Shown here: positions 16,994-25,296 of the stretch, one piece after another
Position numbering within the stretch: position 1 is the stretch's first letter
Layout: each line of letters starts with the position of its first letter
Assembly: GCA_019241085.1 (NCBI GenBank)
Contig: JAFAXH010000111.1
Coordinates: forward strand, 1-33,623
DNA from: Verrucomicrobiota bacterium
Lineage (GTDB): Bacteria; Verrucomicrobiota; Verrucomicrobiia; Chthoniobacterales; SZAS-18
Length of the DNA: 33,623 nt
Direction: 5' to 3'
Made by a program: the position numbers and the translations under genes
The notes under the pieces: model-generated
Databases searched by the model: none
Seen by the model: only the letters and a program-made list of their open reading frames with translations
What the model was told of the DNA's origin: nothing

Positions 16994-19594
16994 ATGATGA
17001 TTTCTCCTGCGCCGGTGCAACGCGGCGGTCTCCTCGCTGAACCGGCTCCCACGAACGCCATCGCCTTTCCCGCCGCCACGGCGCGCGTCCACCGCTTGAA
17101 CAACGGCCTCGTCGTGTTGGTGCAAGAAGATCACTCGGCGCCGGTGGCGAGCGTGCAGGCGTGGGTTCACACGGGGTCGATCCACGAGGGCGCGTGGCTG
17201 GGCGCGGGCATGTCGCATTTGCTGGAGCACATGCTTTTCAAAGGCACGGCGAAGCGTTCTACGAACGCCATCGCGCAAGCCATCCAGGACGAGGGCGGCT
17301 ACATCAACGCCTACACGTCGTTCGACCGCACGGTGTATTGGATCGACGTGCCGCGCGCCGGCGTGGCCACGGCGCTCGACGTGCTGGCCGACGCGATGTT
17401 GCACTCCGCGTTGCCGGCGGACGAGTTCATCAAGGAGCAGGAAGTCATCCGGCGCGAGTTCGCGATGGTGATGGATGACCCCGACCGCGTCGCCAGCCAG
17501 CAGCTTTTTGCGACGGCCTACCGCGAGCATCCGTATCGGCATCCGGTCATCGGGTATCTCGACGTGTTCAACCAGCTCACGCGCGAGGACGTGCTCGGCT
17601 ATTATCGCGCCCGCTACGTGCCGAATAATTTCACGTTCATCGTCGTCGGCGACGTGGACGCCGACACGGTCTGCGCGCAGTTGGAACAATTTTTTGAAAA
17701 CTACCCGCAGCGCGCCTTGCCGCCGACGTTTCTCCCGCCGGAATCGCCGCAACTCGGCCGGCGCACGGCGCAACGCGAGTTCCCCACCGAGCTGAGCCGG
17801 CTCGCCGGCGCCTGGCACATCCCAGCCATCACGCACCCCGACGTGCCGGCGCTCGACGTGCTCGCCACCGCATTGGGCGAGGGGCGTTCCTCCCGGCTTT
17901 ATAAACGAGTGCGCGAAGGTCTCGGCCTCGCGCACAGCATCGGCGCCTACACCTATGTGCCCGCGCAACCGGGCTTGTTCGGGTTCGACGCGACGACCGA
18001 TCCGGACAAGCGCGCCGCGGCGACAGACGAGATTTTGAAAATCATCGCCGAAGTCCAGCGCGAAGGCATCTCCGCGCCGGAGTTGGAGAAGGCGAAAAAA
18101 ATCCTGCTCAGCAACCAGCTCGGCGCGCTCGTGACCATGCGCGGCCAGGCCAGCGACCTCGGCTCGAATTGGCAGCTCACCGGCAACCTCGATTTCTCGC
18201 GCGACTATCTCGCGGCGATCCAGCGGGTGAACGGCGCCGACGTGGTGCGCGTGGCGCGCGAATACCTCGTCGAAGATAAATTCACGCTCTCCTCGCTCGA
18301 TCCCGAAGGCGCGACGAGCCAGCACCGGGCGGCGACCGAGTCGGCTGTCGGCGCGGGCGAGGTGCAAAAATTCACTCTGGCCAACGGCTTGCGCGTGCTC
18401 GTGCGCGAGGACGCCCGGCTGCCGCTGGTGAACGTGGACGCCATTTTCCGCGGCGGTTTGCTCAGCGAGACGGCGGCGACCAACGGGCTGACGAAGCTCT
18501 TTGCCCGCGCCCTGCTCAAAGGCACGGCCAGTCGCACCGGTGGGGAAATTGCCGACGCCATCGAAGCCGTCGGCGGCAGCATCAGTGCCGACGCGGGCAA
18601 CAATTCCGTCGGCGTGTCGCTGGAGGTTTTGCGACCCGACCTCGGCCTCGCGCTCGACCTGCTCGCCGACATCGTGCGGCACGCGAATTTCCCCGCCGCC
18701 GTGGTTGAACGCGAGAAGACCGTGCAACTCGCCGGACTCAAGGCCGAGGACGAGCATCCGACTTCGCGGGCGCGCAATTTGTTGCGCAAAAAACTCTTTG
18801 GCGCGCATCCCTACGGCTTGCGCAACGGCGGCACGCCGGAGACGCTCGCCCGCGTGACGCGCGCCGAGTTGCTCGCGTATCAGCAGCGCTATTTCGTCGC
18901 GCAAAACGGCGTCGTCGCCGTCTTCGGCAACGTCCGCGCGAACGACGTGCGCGCGCGGCTGGAGACATTGTTTGGCGACCTGCCGGCGGGCGAGCAAGCT
19001 TTCGTCGAGCCGCCCGCGACGCCGGCGCTGGCGGCGGACATTTTCGCCGAAGAGGAAATGGACAAGGAGCAGGCGGTGCTCATGATCGGCTACCGCGGCA
19101 TCACGGTCCACGACCCGGCGCGGCACGCGGTGGAATTGATCGACGAAGCGTGCAGCGATCTCGGCTCGCGCTTTTTCATCCGCATCCGCGAGGAACTGGG
19201 CCTCGCCTATTTTGTCGGCAGTTCGCAGATGCCGGGACTCGCGCCGGGCGTGTTTAATTTCTACGTCGGCACCGACCCGGCGAAGCTGACCTTGGTGCGC
19301 GCGGCGTTTCAGGAAGAAATCGCGCGGCTGGCCGAGCATGGGTTGAGCGCGGAGGAACTGGAGCGGGCAAAAAAGAAGCTCATCGGCAAACAAGCCATCG
19401 CGCACCAGAGCAACAGCAGCCTGGCGTTCACCGCGTCGCTCGATGAACTCTACGGCCTCGGCTATTTGCACTATCGCGACGTGCCCGCCGCCATCGAGGC
19501 GGTGACGCTCGCCGACGTGCGCGCCGCCGCGCGCCATCTTTTTCACCGCCAGCCCGCCGTGACCGCTGTGGTGCGGCCGGAAGAAGAGGGTTGA
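16994..19594 (+). CDS. Tandem M16-family zinc peptidase
   Basis: An 866-residue protein made of two M16 units. The first has the inverted zinc motif HLLEH (residues 75-79) in GMSHLLEHMLFKGTAKRS, plus downstream family sequence such as EFIKEQEVIRREFAMVMDD, so it should be catalytic. The second (from about 455, FTLANGLRVLVREDARLPLV) has TNGLTKLFARALLKGT where the motif would stand and lacks the zinc ligands. An active-plus-inactive chain matches the two-subunit logic of processing peptidases. No clear signal peptide is visible at the ATG at 16994. The substrate is unknown. The stop codon lies inside a 29-bp inverted repeat. Confidence 0.93.
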   Translation: MMISPAPVQRGGLLAEPAPTNAIAFPAATARVHRLNNGLVVLVQEDHSAPVASVQAWVHTGSIHEGAWLGAGMSHLLEHMLFKGTAKRSTNAIAQAIQDEGGYINAYTSFDRTVYWIDVPRAGVATALDVLADAMLHSALPADEFIKEQEVIRREFAMVMDDPDRVASQQLFATAYREHPYRHPVIGYLDVFNQLTREDVLGYYRARYVPNNFTFIVVGDVDADTVCAQLEQFFENYPQRALPPTFLPPESPQLGRRTAQREFPTELSRLAGAWHIPAITHPDVPALDVLATALGEGRSSRLYKRVREGLGLAHSIGAYTYVPAQPGLFGFDATTDPDKRAAATDEILKIIAEVQREGISAPELEKAKKILLSNQLGALVTMRGQASDLGSNWQLTGNLDFSRDYLAAIQRVNGADVVRVAREYLVEDKFTLSSLDPEGATSQHRAATESAVGAGEVQKFTLANGLRVLVREDARLPLVNVDAIFRGGLLSETAATNGLTKLFARALLKGTASRTGGEIADAIEAVGGSISADAGNNSVGVSLEVLRPDLGLALDLLADIVRHANFPAAVVEREKTVQLAGLKAEDEHPTSRARNLLRKKLFGAHPYGLRNGGTPETLARVTRAELLAYQQRYFVAQNGVVAVFGNVRANDVRARLETLFGDLPAGEQAFVEPPATPALAADIFAEEEMDKEQAVLMIGYRGITVHDPARHAVELIDEACSDLGSRFFIRIREELGLAYFVGSSQMPGLAPGVFNFYVGTDPAKLTLVRAAFQEEIARLAEHGLSAEELERAKKKLIGKQAIAHQSNSSLAFTASLDELYGLGYLHYRDVPAAIEAVTLADVRAAARHLFHRQPAVTAVVRPEEEG

Positions 19595-19695
19595 GAGTTG
19601 TTAGTTGAGAGTTGAGAGTTCACAAAAGCTGCGGACAAACGCCGCCTTCTTTTTTCTTTTCCGAAGCTCTCAACTCTCAACTAACAACTCTCAAC
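19590..19695. repeat. Perfect 29-bp inverted repeat, possible terminator
   Basis: Arms 19590-19618 and 19667-19695 are perfect reverse complements built from GAGTTGTTAGTTGAGAGTTG-type sequence, with a 48-base spacer. The left arm contains the M16 stop codon and the right arm ends 9 bases before the DUF1844 start codon. The transcript could form a strong hairpin between the two genes. The arms look like a dispersed repeat rather than an ordinary terminator. Confidence 0.75.
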
Positions 19696-19704
19696 TTTCC
19701 CCCA

Positions 19705-20178
19705 ATGGCCGAAGTGCAAAAGACCAACAGCAATAGCGGCGAGATGGCCGCGCAGTTCATCGAGTTCGTGATGATGCAGGCGCAAAATGCGTCCTTCTTT
19801 CTCGGACTCATGCCGAATCCTTCGACGGGCAAGCCGGAGGTGAACCTCGACCTTGCGCGGCGTTTCATTGACCAACTGGCGATGATCCAGGAAAAGACGC
19901 GCAACAATTTGTCGAACGAGGAAGCGAACATCCTGCGCAAGGTGCTCGCCGATTTGCAGATGGCGTTTGTGGAAATCTCCAGCGCCGCGCCGGGCGGCAG
20001 CGCCGGTCGCTCGACGGGAACGGCGACGCCATCGAATCTGGAACCGACGACGGAATCTCCGATTGCCAGCGCGAGCGGCGCGTCCGAGTCCGGCGAGTCG
20101 AAGCCTGCGCCGCCGTCATCGGTCGTTGACGAGGAGCGGGAATCGAAGAAGCGTTTTACGAAAAGCTACGGAAGCTGA
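19705..20178 (+). CDS. DUF1844-family protein
   Basis: A 157-residue protein from the ATG at 19705, just past the inverted repeat. Residues 12-90 (FIEFVMMQAQNASFFLGLMP, then VNLDLARRFIDQLAMIQEKT and NLSNEEANILRKVLADLQMA) follow the DUF1844 helical pattern. The C-terminal third is Ser/Gly/Pro-rich and ends in basic residues. DUF1844 has no established function. Confidence 0.88.
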   Translation: MAEVQKTNSNSGEMAAQFIEFVMMQAQNASFFLGLMPNPSTGKPEVNLDLARRFIDQLAMIQEKTRNNLSNEEANILRKVLADLQMAFVEISSAAPGGSAGRSTGTATPSNLEPTTESPIASASGASESGESKPAPPSSVVDEERESKKRFTKSYGS

Positions 20179-20196
20179 CTTCCCGCTCACCGGCTC

Positions 20197-20275
20197 TAAT
20201 CGTAATTCTAATCCCGCCGGAGGCATGCGTTGCCGGCGCGGCAGAAGCAGAGGATTAAGATTAGGATTACGATTA
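20197..20275. repeat. Inverted repeat between DUF1844 gene and kdsA
   Basis: TAATCGTAATTCTAATCC (20197-20214) is matched in inverted form by GATTAGGATTACGATTA (20259-20275) with one mismatch, separated by a G+C-rich 44-base loop. It is AT-rich against its surroundings. It could act as a terminator or be a small dispersed repeat. Confidence 0.65.
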
Positions 20276-20302
20276 AGCTGAAGAAGTGAGAATTATCCCG
20301 CG

Positions 20303-21151
20303 ATGCCGACTGAACTTCCCGCTGCTCCGCTCTCGGTCGGCCCGCGCGCGACGCTGGGCGGCGCAGGCGCGACGCCGCTGTTCATCCTCGGTCCGTGTGT
20401 GATCGAGGGCGAAGAATTCCTCTGGCGCCATGCGCGCGCGATCCACGAAATCTGCGCGGCAGCCGGCGCGGCGTTCGTGTTCAAAGCCTCCTACGACAAG
20501 GCGAATCGCACCTCGGGCAAATCGTTTCGCGGCATCGGCGTGCGGGCCGGCTGCGAACTGCTCGCCGCGGTCGGACGCGAACTCGGCGTGGCGGTGACGA
20601 CCGACGTTCACGCCCCCGCCGAAGCCGAAGTGGCCGCGGAGTGCGGCGTGGACATTTTGCAAATCCCCGCGTTTCTCTGCCGGCAGACCGACCTCATTGA
20701 GACGGCGGCGCGCACGGGACGCATCGTGAACGTGAAAAAAGGCCAGTTCCTCGCGCCGTGGGACGTGGCGCCGATTGCGGAAAAATTGCGCGCAGCTGGC
20801 GCGGGCGAACGATTCTTCTTTACCGAGCGTGGCGTGACTTTTGGTTATAATAATCTTGTGGCTGACATGCGCTCGCTGGCCTGGATGCGCGCGGCAGGTT
20901 TTCTCACCGTTTTCGATGCGACGCACTCGGTGCAGCGGCCGGGCGGCGGCGGCGACCGGACGACGGGCGACGGCGAGCTGGCGCCGGTGCTCGCGCGGGC
21001 GGCGGTGGCGGCGGGCTGCGACGGCATTTTTCTCGAAACTCACGAAAACCCTGCCGTGGCTCTCTCCGACGGGCCGAACCAAGTTCCGCTTGACCAACTG
21101 GGCAAGCTGCTCGCTACATTGCTGCGCGTCCATGAAGCTGCCCATCGCTAG
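20303..21151 (+). CDS. kdsA: 3-deoxy-8-phosphooctulonate (KDO-8-P) synthase
   Basis: A 282-residue protein that condenses arabinose-5-phosphate with phosphoenolpyruvate, the committed step to KDO for lipid A inner core. Typical sequences: LFILGPCVIEG, FKASYDKANRTSGKSFRGIG, ILQIPAFLCRQTDLI, VNVKKGQFLAPWD, TERGVTFGYNNLVADMRSL and FLETHENP. It overlaps the lptA-like gene by 20 bases, indicating an operon for LPS synthesis and export. Confidence 0.97.
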   Translation: MPTELPAAPLSVGPRATLGGAGATPLFILGPCVIEGEEFLWRHARAIHEICAAAGAAFVFKASYDKANRTSGKSFRGIGVRAGCELLAAVGRELGVAVTTDVHAPAEAEVAAECGVDILQIPAFLCRQTDLIETAARTGRIVNVKKGQFLAPWDVAPIAEKLRAAGAGERFFFTERGVTFGYNNLVADMRSLAWMRAAGFLTVFDATHSVQRPGGGGDRTTGDGELAPVLARAAVAAGCDGIFLETHENPAVALSDGPNQVPLDQLGKLLATLLRVHEAAHR

Positions 21152-22016
21152 CGTTGCTAACCCCGTTGGCAGCCGCGCTTATCACCCAGGGCGCATCCGG
21201 CGTCTGTCCGCAATGGCCGTGTGGTTAACTTTGGCCTGGATCATCGCGCCAGCCGGGCGCGCGCAGAGCACTCCGCCAGCTTCTTCGGCACCGCGAAACA
21301 ATAACGTGCAACAAGTCGCCGCCGCGGCAGCCTCGACGCCGGCGCCGCAACAGCCGCCGGGCGAGCGCGGGCCGGACGCGCAGGTGACCGAGACTGAGAT
21401 TGTCGCCACCGACGGCGCGGAATTCGATGGCCGGACGCGGCAGGCCGTGTTTCACGGACAGGTCCACATCGCCGATCCGCGCTTCGAGTTGTGGTGCGAT
21501 CAATTGACGGTGTTCTTGAACCGGGAAACCAAGGACAACGAGCCGGGCGACCGCTTGCCGCCGATGGATAGCGACAGCAGCAGCAACCAGCAATCCGGCG
21601 GCATCGATCACGCGGTGGCGGAGGGTCACGTCGTCATCCGGCAGATCAAACCGCCCACCACCGAGGGCGGCGAGACCAAGGTTTCCATTGGCCGCTCGGA
21701 GCGCGCGGAGTTCACCAACGCCACCGGCGAGATCGTGCTCACCGGCGGACCGCCGAGCGTGCAGCAGGGCTTGAACATTCTGGAGGCGACTTCGAGCCGG
21801 ACGCGCATCATCATGACGCGCGACAACACGATGCGCACCGAGGGACCGTCGCGCACCGTGATCCGGCAACGCGGCGACGACAGCAACAAGCCGGTGACGA
21901 CCACCAATCGCCGCAACAACAACAACGCCACGCCGGCTGCTAGTCCGGGAGGAAACAACAACAACAAGCGACCACGCCGCGGCTCGACTCCCGCGCCGGC
22001 GCCGGGACAGCAGTAA
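21132..22016 (+). CDS. lptA: LptA/OstA-like periplasmic LPS-transport protein
   Basis: A 294-residue protein with an N-terminal export signal (basic PGRIRRLSA, then MAVWLTLAWIIAPAGRAQS) and an OstA-like beta domain (about 90-235: IVATDGAEFDGRTRQAVFHG, VHIADPRFELWCDQLTVFL, IDHAVAEGHVVI). The tail is Asn/Arg/Pro-rich and low-complexity. LptA proteins bridge the periplasm for LPS. Position between kdsA and lptB supports the role. The start at 21132 overlaps kdsA; an internal ATG at 21213 is an alternative. Homology is at fold and pattern level, so the symbol is provisional. Confidence 0.78.
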   Translation: MKLPIASVANPVGSRAYHPGRIRRLSAMAVWLTLAWIIAPAGRAQSTPPASSAPRNNNVQQVAAAAASTPAPQQPPGERGPDAQVTETEIVATDGAEFDGRTRQAVFHGQVHIADPRFELWCDQLTVFLNRETKDNEPGDRLPPMDSDSSSNQQSGGIDHAVAEGHVVIRQIKPPTTEGGETKVSIGRSERAEFTNATGEIVLTGGPPSVQQGLNILEATSSRTRIIMTRDNTMRTEGPSRTVIRQRGDDSNKPVTTTNRRNNNNATPAASPGGNNNNKRPRRGSTPAPAPGQQ

Positions 22017-22060
22017 TCCATGCGGCCGCGCCGCGTTTTTCGTTTCGATTTTCCGCACTC

Positions 22061-22891
22061 ATGAGCGCCCCTTCCGCCGCCCCGCCCAAAGCCCCGGTGT
22101 CCGCGACTCCCCGCGTCGCCGGCTCGGCGACGGCGACCGCCGCGGCGCGCGGCAGCACCGCCGAAGCGCCGATCCTGCGCACGGAAGGATTGGTGAAAAT
22201 TTACAAGGGCCGCACGGTGGTCAATCAGGTCGATATCCAGGTGCGCCGGGGCGAGATCGTCGGCTTGCTGGGGCCGAACGGCGCGGGCAAGACGACGAGT
22301 TTTTACATGGTCGTCGGCATCGTGCCGCCGAACGCCGGGCGCATTTTTTTCGAGGGTCACGACGTGACGCGGCTGCCGATGTATCGGCGGGCGCGGCTGG
22401 GCATGGGTTATCTGCCGCAGGAGGAGTCGATTTTTCGCAAGCTGACGGTCGAGCAGAACTTGCTGGCGATCTTGGAAACGCGGCCGTTGAGCCGGGCGCA
22501 GCGGCAGGCGCGGTGCGCGGAGTTGCTGGAACAATTCGGCATCGCGCACGTGGCGAAAAACATCGCGCTCACGCTCTCCGGCGGCGAGAAGCGGCGGCTC
22601 ACCATCGCTCGCTCGCTCATTACGAATCCGAGTTTGTTGATGCTCGACGAACCGTTCAGCGGCGTCGATCCCATCGCGGTGGCCGAGGTGCAGCAGATCA
22701 TCCTGTCGCTGCGCGAAACGTCCAATCTCGGCATCATCATCACGGACCACAACGTGCGCGAGACGCTCTCGATCGTGGACCGCGCGTATCTGCTCTACGA
22801 GGGCAAGGTGATGCGCGCCGGCTCGAAGGATTTTTTGGTGAACGACCCGGTGAGCCGGCAGCTCTACCTGGGCGAAAGGTTTCAGATGTAG
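22061..22891 (+). CDS. lptB: LPS export ABC transporter ATPase LptB
   Basis: A 276-residue protein with about 35 low-complexity extra residues at the N-terminus, then a full ABC ATPase: Walker A GPNGAGKTTSFYM, Q-loop GYLPQEESIFRKLTV, signature LSGGEKRRLTIARSL, Walker B LLMLDEPFSGVDP and H-loop IITDHNVRETL. The sequences SIFRKLTVEQN and ITDHNVRETL are distinctive for LptB. It powers LPS extraction from the inner membrane with LptFG, which are not in the window. Confidence 0.96.
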   Translation: MSAPSAAPPKAPVSATPRVAGSATATAAARGSTAEAPILRTEGLVKIYKGRTVVNQVDIQVRRGEIVGLLGPNGAGKTTSFYMVVGIVPPNAGRIFFEGHDVTRLPMYRRARLGMGYLPQEESIFRKLTVEQNLLAILETRPLSRAQRQARCAELLEQFGIAHVAKNIALTLSGGEKRRLTIARSLITNPSLLMLDEPFSGVDPIAVAEVQQIILSLRETSNLGIIITDHNVRETLSIVDRAYLLYEGKVMRAGSKDFLVNDPVSRQLYLGERFQM

Positions 22892-22905
22892 GTCGAAGGA
22901 AGGTG

Positions 22906-22999
22906 GCCCGCGAAACACGCGAAAGGACGCGAAAAAAGCAGAAGGAAGAAGGAGCAAAAAATCCTGGGTTTTTTGCGTCCATTCGCGTGTTTCGCGGGC
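22906..22999. repeat. Inverted repeat between lptB and hpf
   Basis: Left arm 22906-22937 (GCCCGCGAAACACGCGAA...) and right arm 22969-22999 (...TTCGCGTGTTTCGCGGGC) are near-perfect reverse complements with one mismatch and one extra base, around a 31-base A-rich loop. The right half begins with a T run, so the transcript could form a terminator-like hairpin after lptB. The rest of 22892-23045 holds no gene. Confidence 0.7.
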
Positions 23000-23045
23000 A
23001 CTCCCGCGTCCGGTTTTTCACTCCAACAGAAAACACCGAAACACC

Positions 23046-23771
23046 ATGCAAGTCGCCAATGCCAATCCGCCCGTCTCCGTCACCGGCCGGCACGTCGCCA
23101 TCACTGCCGCCATCAATGATTACGCGCAGAAAAAAATCGAAGGGCTGCACCTCGATTATCCGCGCATCATCGACGCGCGCGTGATCCTCGACGTGGAAAA
23201 ATACCGGCACCGCGCCGACGTCGTCTTGACGTGCAGCAACCACATTTCCATCGAGGCCAGCGAACAGTGCGACGATCTCTACGCCGCCATCGACCAGGCC
23301 GTCGCCAAGATCGCGCGGCAGATGCGCAAACATAAAACGCGGCTCCTGCGCTCGCACCGTCCGCGCAGCAACGACAACGTGCGCTATCTGCGCGAGCAGG
23401 TCTTCAGCGCCGATGCCGCGCTGAACATGCCGGACACGGAGTTTGCGGCGTTGCTCGACGGATCGCATCCGACGGCGGGCGCGCAGCACGGGTCCTCCGG
23501 CGTCGCCGGCGGCGGCGATAACGGTCAGCACGACTCTGGCGCCGCGGTGGCGCAAAAGCAGCCGCCCGCTCAGGCCGCCGCCCGCCCGAGCGCCGTGGTG
23601 CAGACCGAGAAGCATCCGCTGAAACCGATGTTCGTGGACGAGGCGATCCTGCAAATGGAAATGGCCACGCGCGAGTTCCTCGTGTTTCTCAACGCGAGCA
23701 GCGAAAAGGTCAACGTGCTCTACCGCCGCCCGGACGGCGACTTCGGCCTCATCCAGCCGGAGTTTGCCTGA
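23046..23771 (+). CDS. hpf: Long-form ribosome hibernation promoting factor
   Basis: A 241-residue protein. Residues 8-100 are the HPF/YfiA domain (VTGRHVAITAAINDYAQKKI, VEKYRHRADVVLTCSN, CDDLYAAIDQAVAKIARQMR). After an Ala/Gln-rich linker comes the C-terminal dimerisation domain (about 190-241: HPLKPMFVDEAILQMEMA, FLVFLNASSEKVNVLYRRPD). The long form pairs ribosomes into inactive 100S dimers during stress. It is followed closely by hprK. Confidence 0.95.
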   Translation: MQVANANPPVSVTGRHVAITAAINDYAQKKIEGLHLDYPRIIDARVILDVEKYRHRADVVLTCSNHISIEASEQCDDLYAAIDQAVAKIARQMRKHKTRLLRSHRPRSNDNVRYLREQVFSADAALNMPDTEFAALLDGSHPTAGAQHGSSGVAGGGDNGQHDSGAAVAQKQPPAQAAARPSAVVQTEKHPLKPMFVDEAILQMEMATREFLVFLNASSEKVNVLYRRPDGDFGLIQPEFA

Positions 23772-23817
23772 CGCGAGCCAGCCCGTTTTTCCCTCCCCAT
23801 CTCTCCCCCTTGAGAAC

Positions 23818-24879
23818 ATGAAAACCGCCGAGCTTGCCACCGAATCGCCGTCGCTCCCGCCGCTGGTCGCGCTGCCGCCGGAGCCACCGCCGGCCGTGCA
23901 GGTCATCGCCAGCAACGGCCAGGAGCACATCAAGCAGCCGCACGTCAGCGTCGGCCAGTTTTACGCGGACCACGGCGAGGCGCTCGGCTGCAAGCTGGTC
24001 GGGCCGGAGGTCGGCTTCGACCGGCGCATCGGTGAGCCGACGATCAACCGGCCGGGGCTGGCGCTCAGCGGTTTTTACGAATACTTCGCGCACCGCCGCA
24101 TCCAGGTCATCGGCAGCGCGGAGTTGACGTATCTGAAGAGCTTGCCGCCGGCGCGGATGGCCGAACGGTTTCAGGAACTCTGCGCGCGCAAGGTGCCGTG
24201 CATCGTCTTCTCCCGGCAGGCGGCGATCCCCAAGGCGCTGCTGGAGATCGCCGAGAGCATGGGCGTCGCCGTGTTTCGCACGCCGCTGGTGACGATGAAA
24301 TTCATCAACGCCGCGACCATCGCGCTGGAAGTCGATTTTTCCCCGACGAAAATCGAGCACGGCAGCATGGTCGATATCCTCGGCATCGGCGTGCTCATCC
24401 GCGGCGAGAGCGGCATCGGCAAGAGCGAGTGCGTGCTCGGCCTGATCGAGCGCGGCTACAGCCTCGTGGCCGATGACGTGACGCGCATCTGCGCCTTCGA
24501 GCACCGGGAGCTGGTCGGCACGGCGCCGCCGGTCACGCGCTACCACATGGAGGTGCGCGGGCTGGGGTTGATTAACGTCGCGTCGATCTTCGGCATCGGC
24601 AGCATCCGGCTGGAAAAACGCCTCGATTTGGTGGTGACGCTAAAAGACTGGCACGACACGGAGGAAATTGATAGAGTGGGGCTGGAACGCGAAGTTTACC
24701 AAATTTTGAACATCCAAGTCCCGCATGTCACCATCCCCGTCGCTCCGGGGCGCGACATCGCCCGGCTGATCGAGGTGGCGGCGCTGGATCAAAAACTCAA
24801 GAGCCTCGGCTGCAATTGCCCGCAAGAATTCAACCAACGTCTGATTGAGCTGATGCACCGCAAACATCACCGTCTATGA
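23818..24879 (+). CDS. hprK: HPr kinase/phosphorylase
   Basis: A 353-residue protein that phosphorylates and dephosphorylates the regulatory Ser of HPr. The C-terminal catalytic domain has Walker A GESGIGKSE (residues 195-203), YSLVADDV and the signature EVRGLGLINVASIFGIGSIR. The N-terminal domain (about 35-165) matches the HPrK N-terminal fold. The ATG at 23818 is preferred over an upstream in-frame start inside hpf. The stop overlaps the ptsH start by 4 bases. Confidence 0.96.
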   Translation: MKTAELATESPSLPPLVALPPEPPPAVQVIASNGQEHIKQPHVSVGQFYADHGEALGCKLVGPEVGFDRRIGEPTINRPGLALSGFYEYFAHRRIQVIGSAELTYLKSLPPARMAERFQELCARKVPCIVFSRQAAIPKALLEIAESMGVAVFRTPLVTMKFINAATIALEVDFSPTKIEHGSMVDILGIGVLIRGESGIGKSECVLGLIERGYSLVADDVTRICAFEHRELVGTAPPVTRYHMEVRGLGLINVASIFGIGSIRLEKRLDLVVTLKDWHDTEEIDRVGLEREVYQILNIQVPHVTIPVAPGRDIARLIEVAALDQKLKSLGCNCPQEFNQRLIELMHRKHHRL

Positions 24880-25202
24880 GCAGTGCTGCCGCCAGCCCCG
24901 ACCAGCCCGCTTCCGGCGCCGTTCCCGGCGGTGAGAAATGCACGAAGGACCTCGTCATCGAGAACAAGCTCGGTCTGCACGCGCGGCCGAGCGCGCAGTT
25001 TGTGAAAGTCGCCGCCCGCCACCAGGCGGAAATCTGGGTCGAAAAGGACGGCGAACAGGTCAATGGCAAGAGCATCATGGGCTTGATGATGCTCGCCGCC
25101 GGCCAGGGATCGAAGCTGCGCGTCAGCGCGGAAGGTCCGGATGCCAACGAAGCCATCGCCGAGCTGGAATCGCTCGTGCGCAACCGTTTTTCCGAAGAGT
25201 GA
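24876..25202 (+). CDS. ptsH: Phosphocarrier protein HPr
   Basis: A 108-residue protein with a 20-residue Ser/Pro-rich extension before the HPr core. The phospho-accepting His35 sits in LGLHARPSAQF and the regulatory Ser66 in VNGKSIMGLM; their spacing of 31 equals that of His15/Ser46 in classical HPr. Both sites are intact, so it can be a target of enzyme I and of HPrK. It is translationally coupled to hprK (ATGA). Confidence 0.96.
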   Translation: MSSAAASPDQPASGAVPGGEKCTKDLVIENKLGLHARPSAQFVKVAARHQAEIWVEKDGEQVNGKSIMGLMMLAAGQGSKLRVSAEGPDANEAIAELESLVRNRFSEE

Positions 25203-25296
25203 ACCGCGCGCACTCGCCATCTTCAGGGGTTGAATCCCTCCGTCCGGCGCCGCCGCTGCTGCCTGCACGGCGGGCGCCGTTGCCGCCGTTGTTCCG

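Noticed and set aside
15122-19546. A 1474-codon open frame on the minus strand
   Set aside because: Only its last 331 codons (the TPR protein) read as protein. The rest is antisense to the M16 peptidase and its neighbours, a side effect of high G+C content.
19590-19695. An attC-like site
   Set aside because: The arms are perfectly symmetric with no extrahelical bases or spacer bulges and no GTTRRRY/RYYYAAC end boxes, so it does not fit attC.
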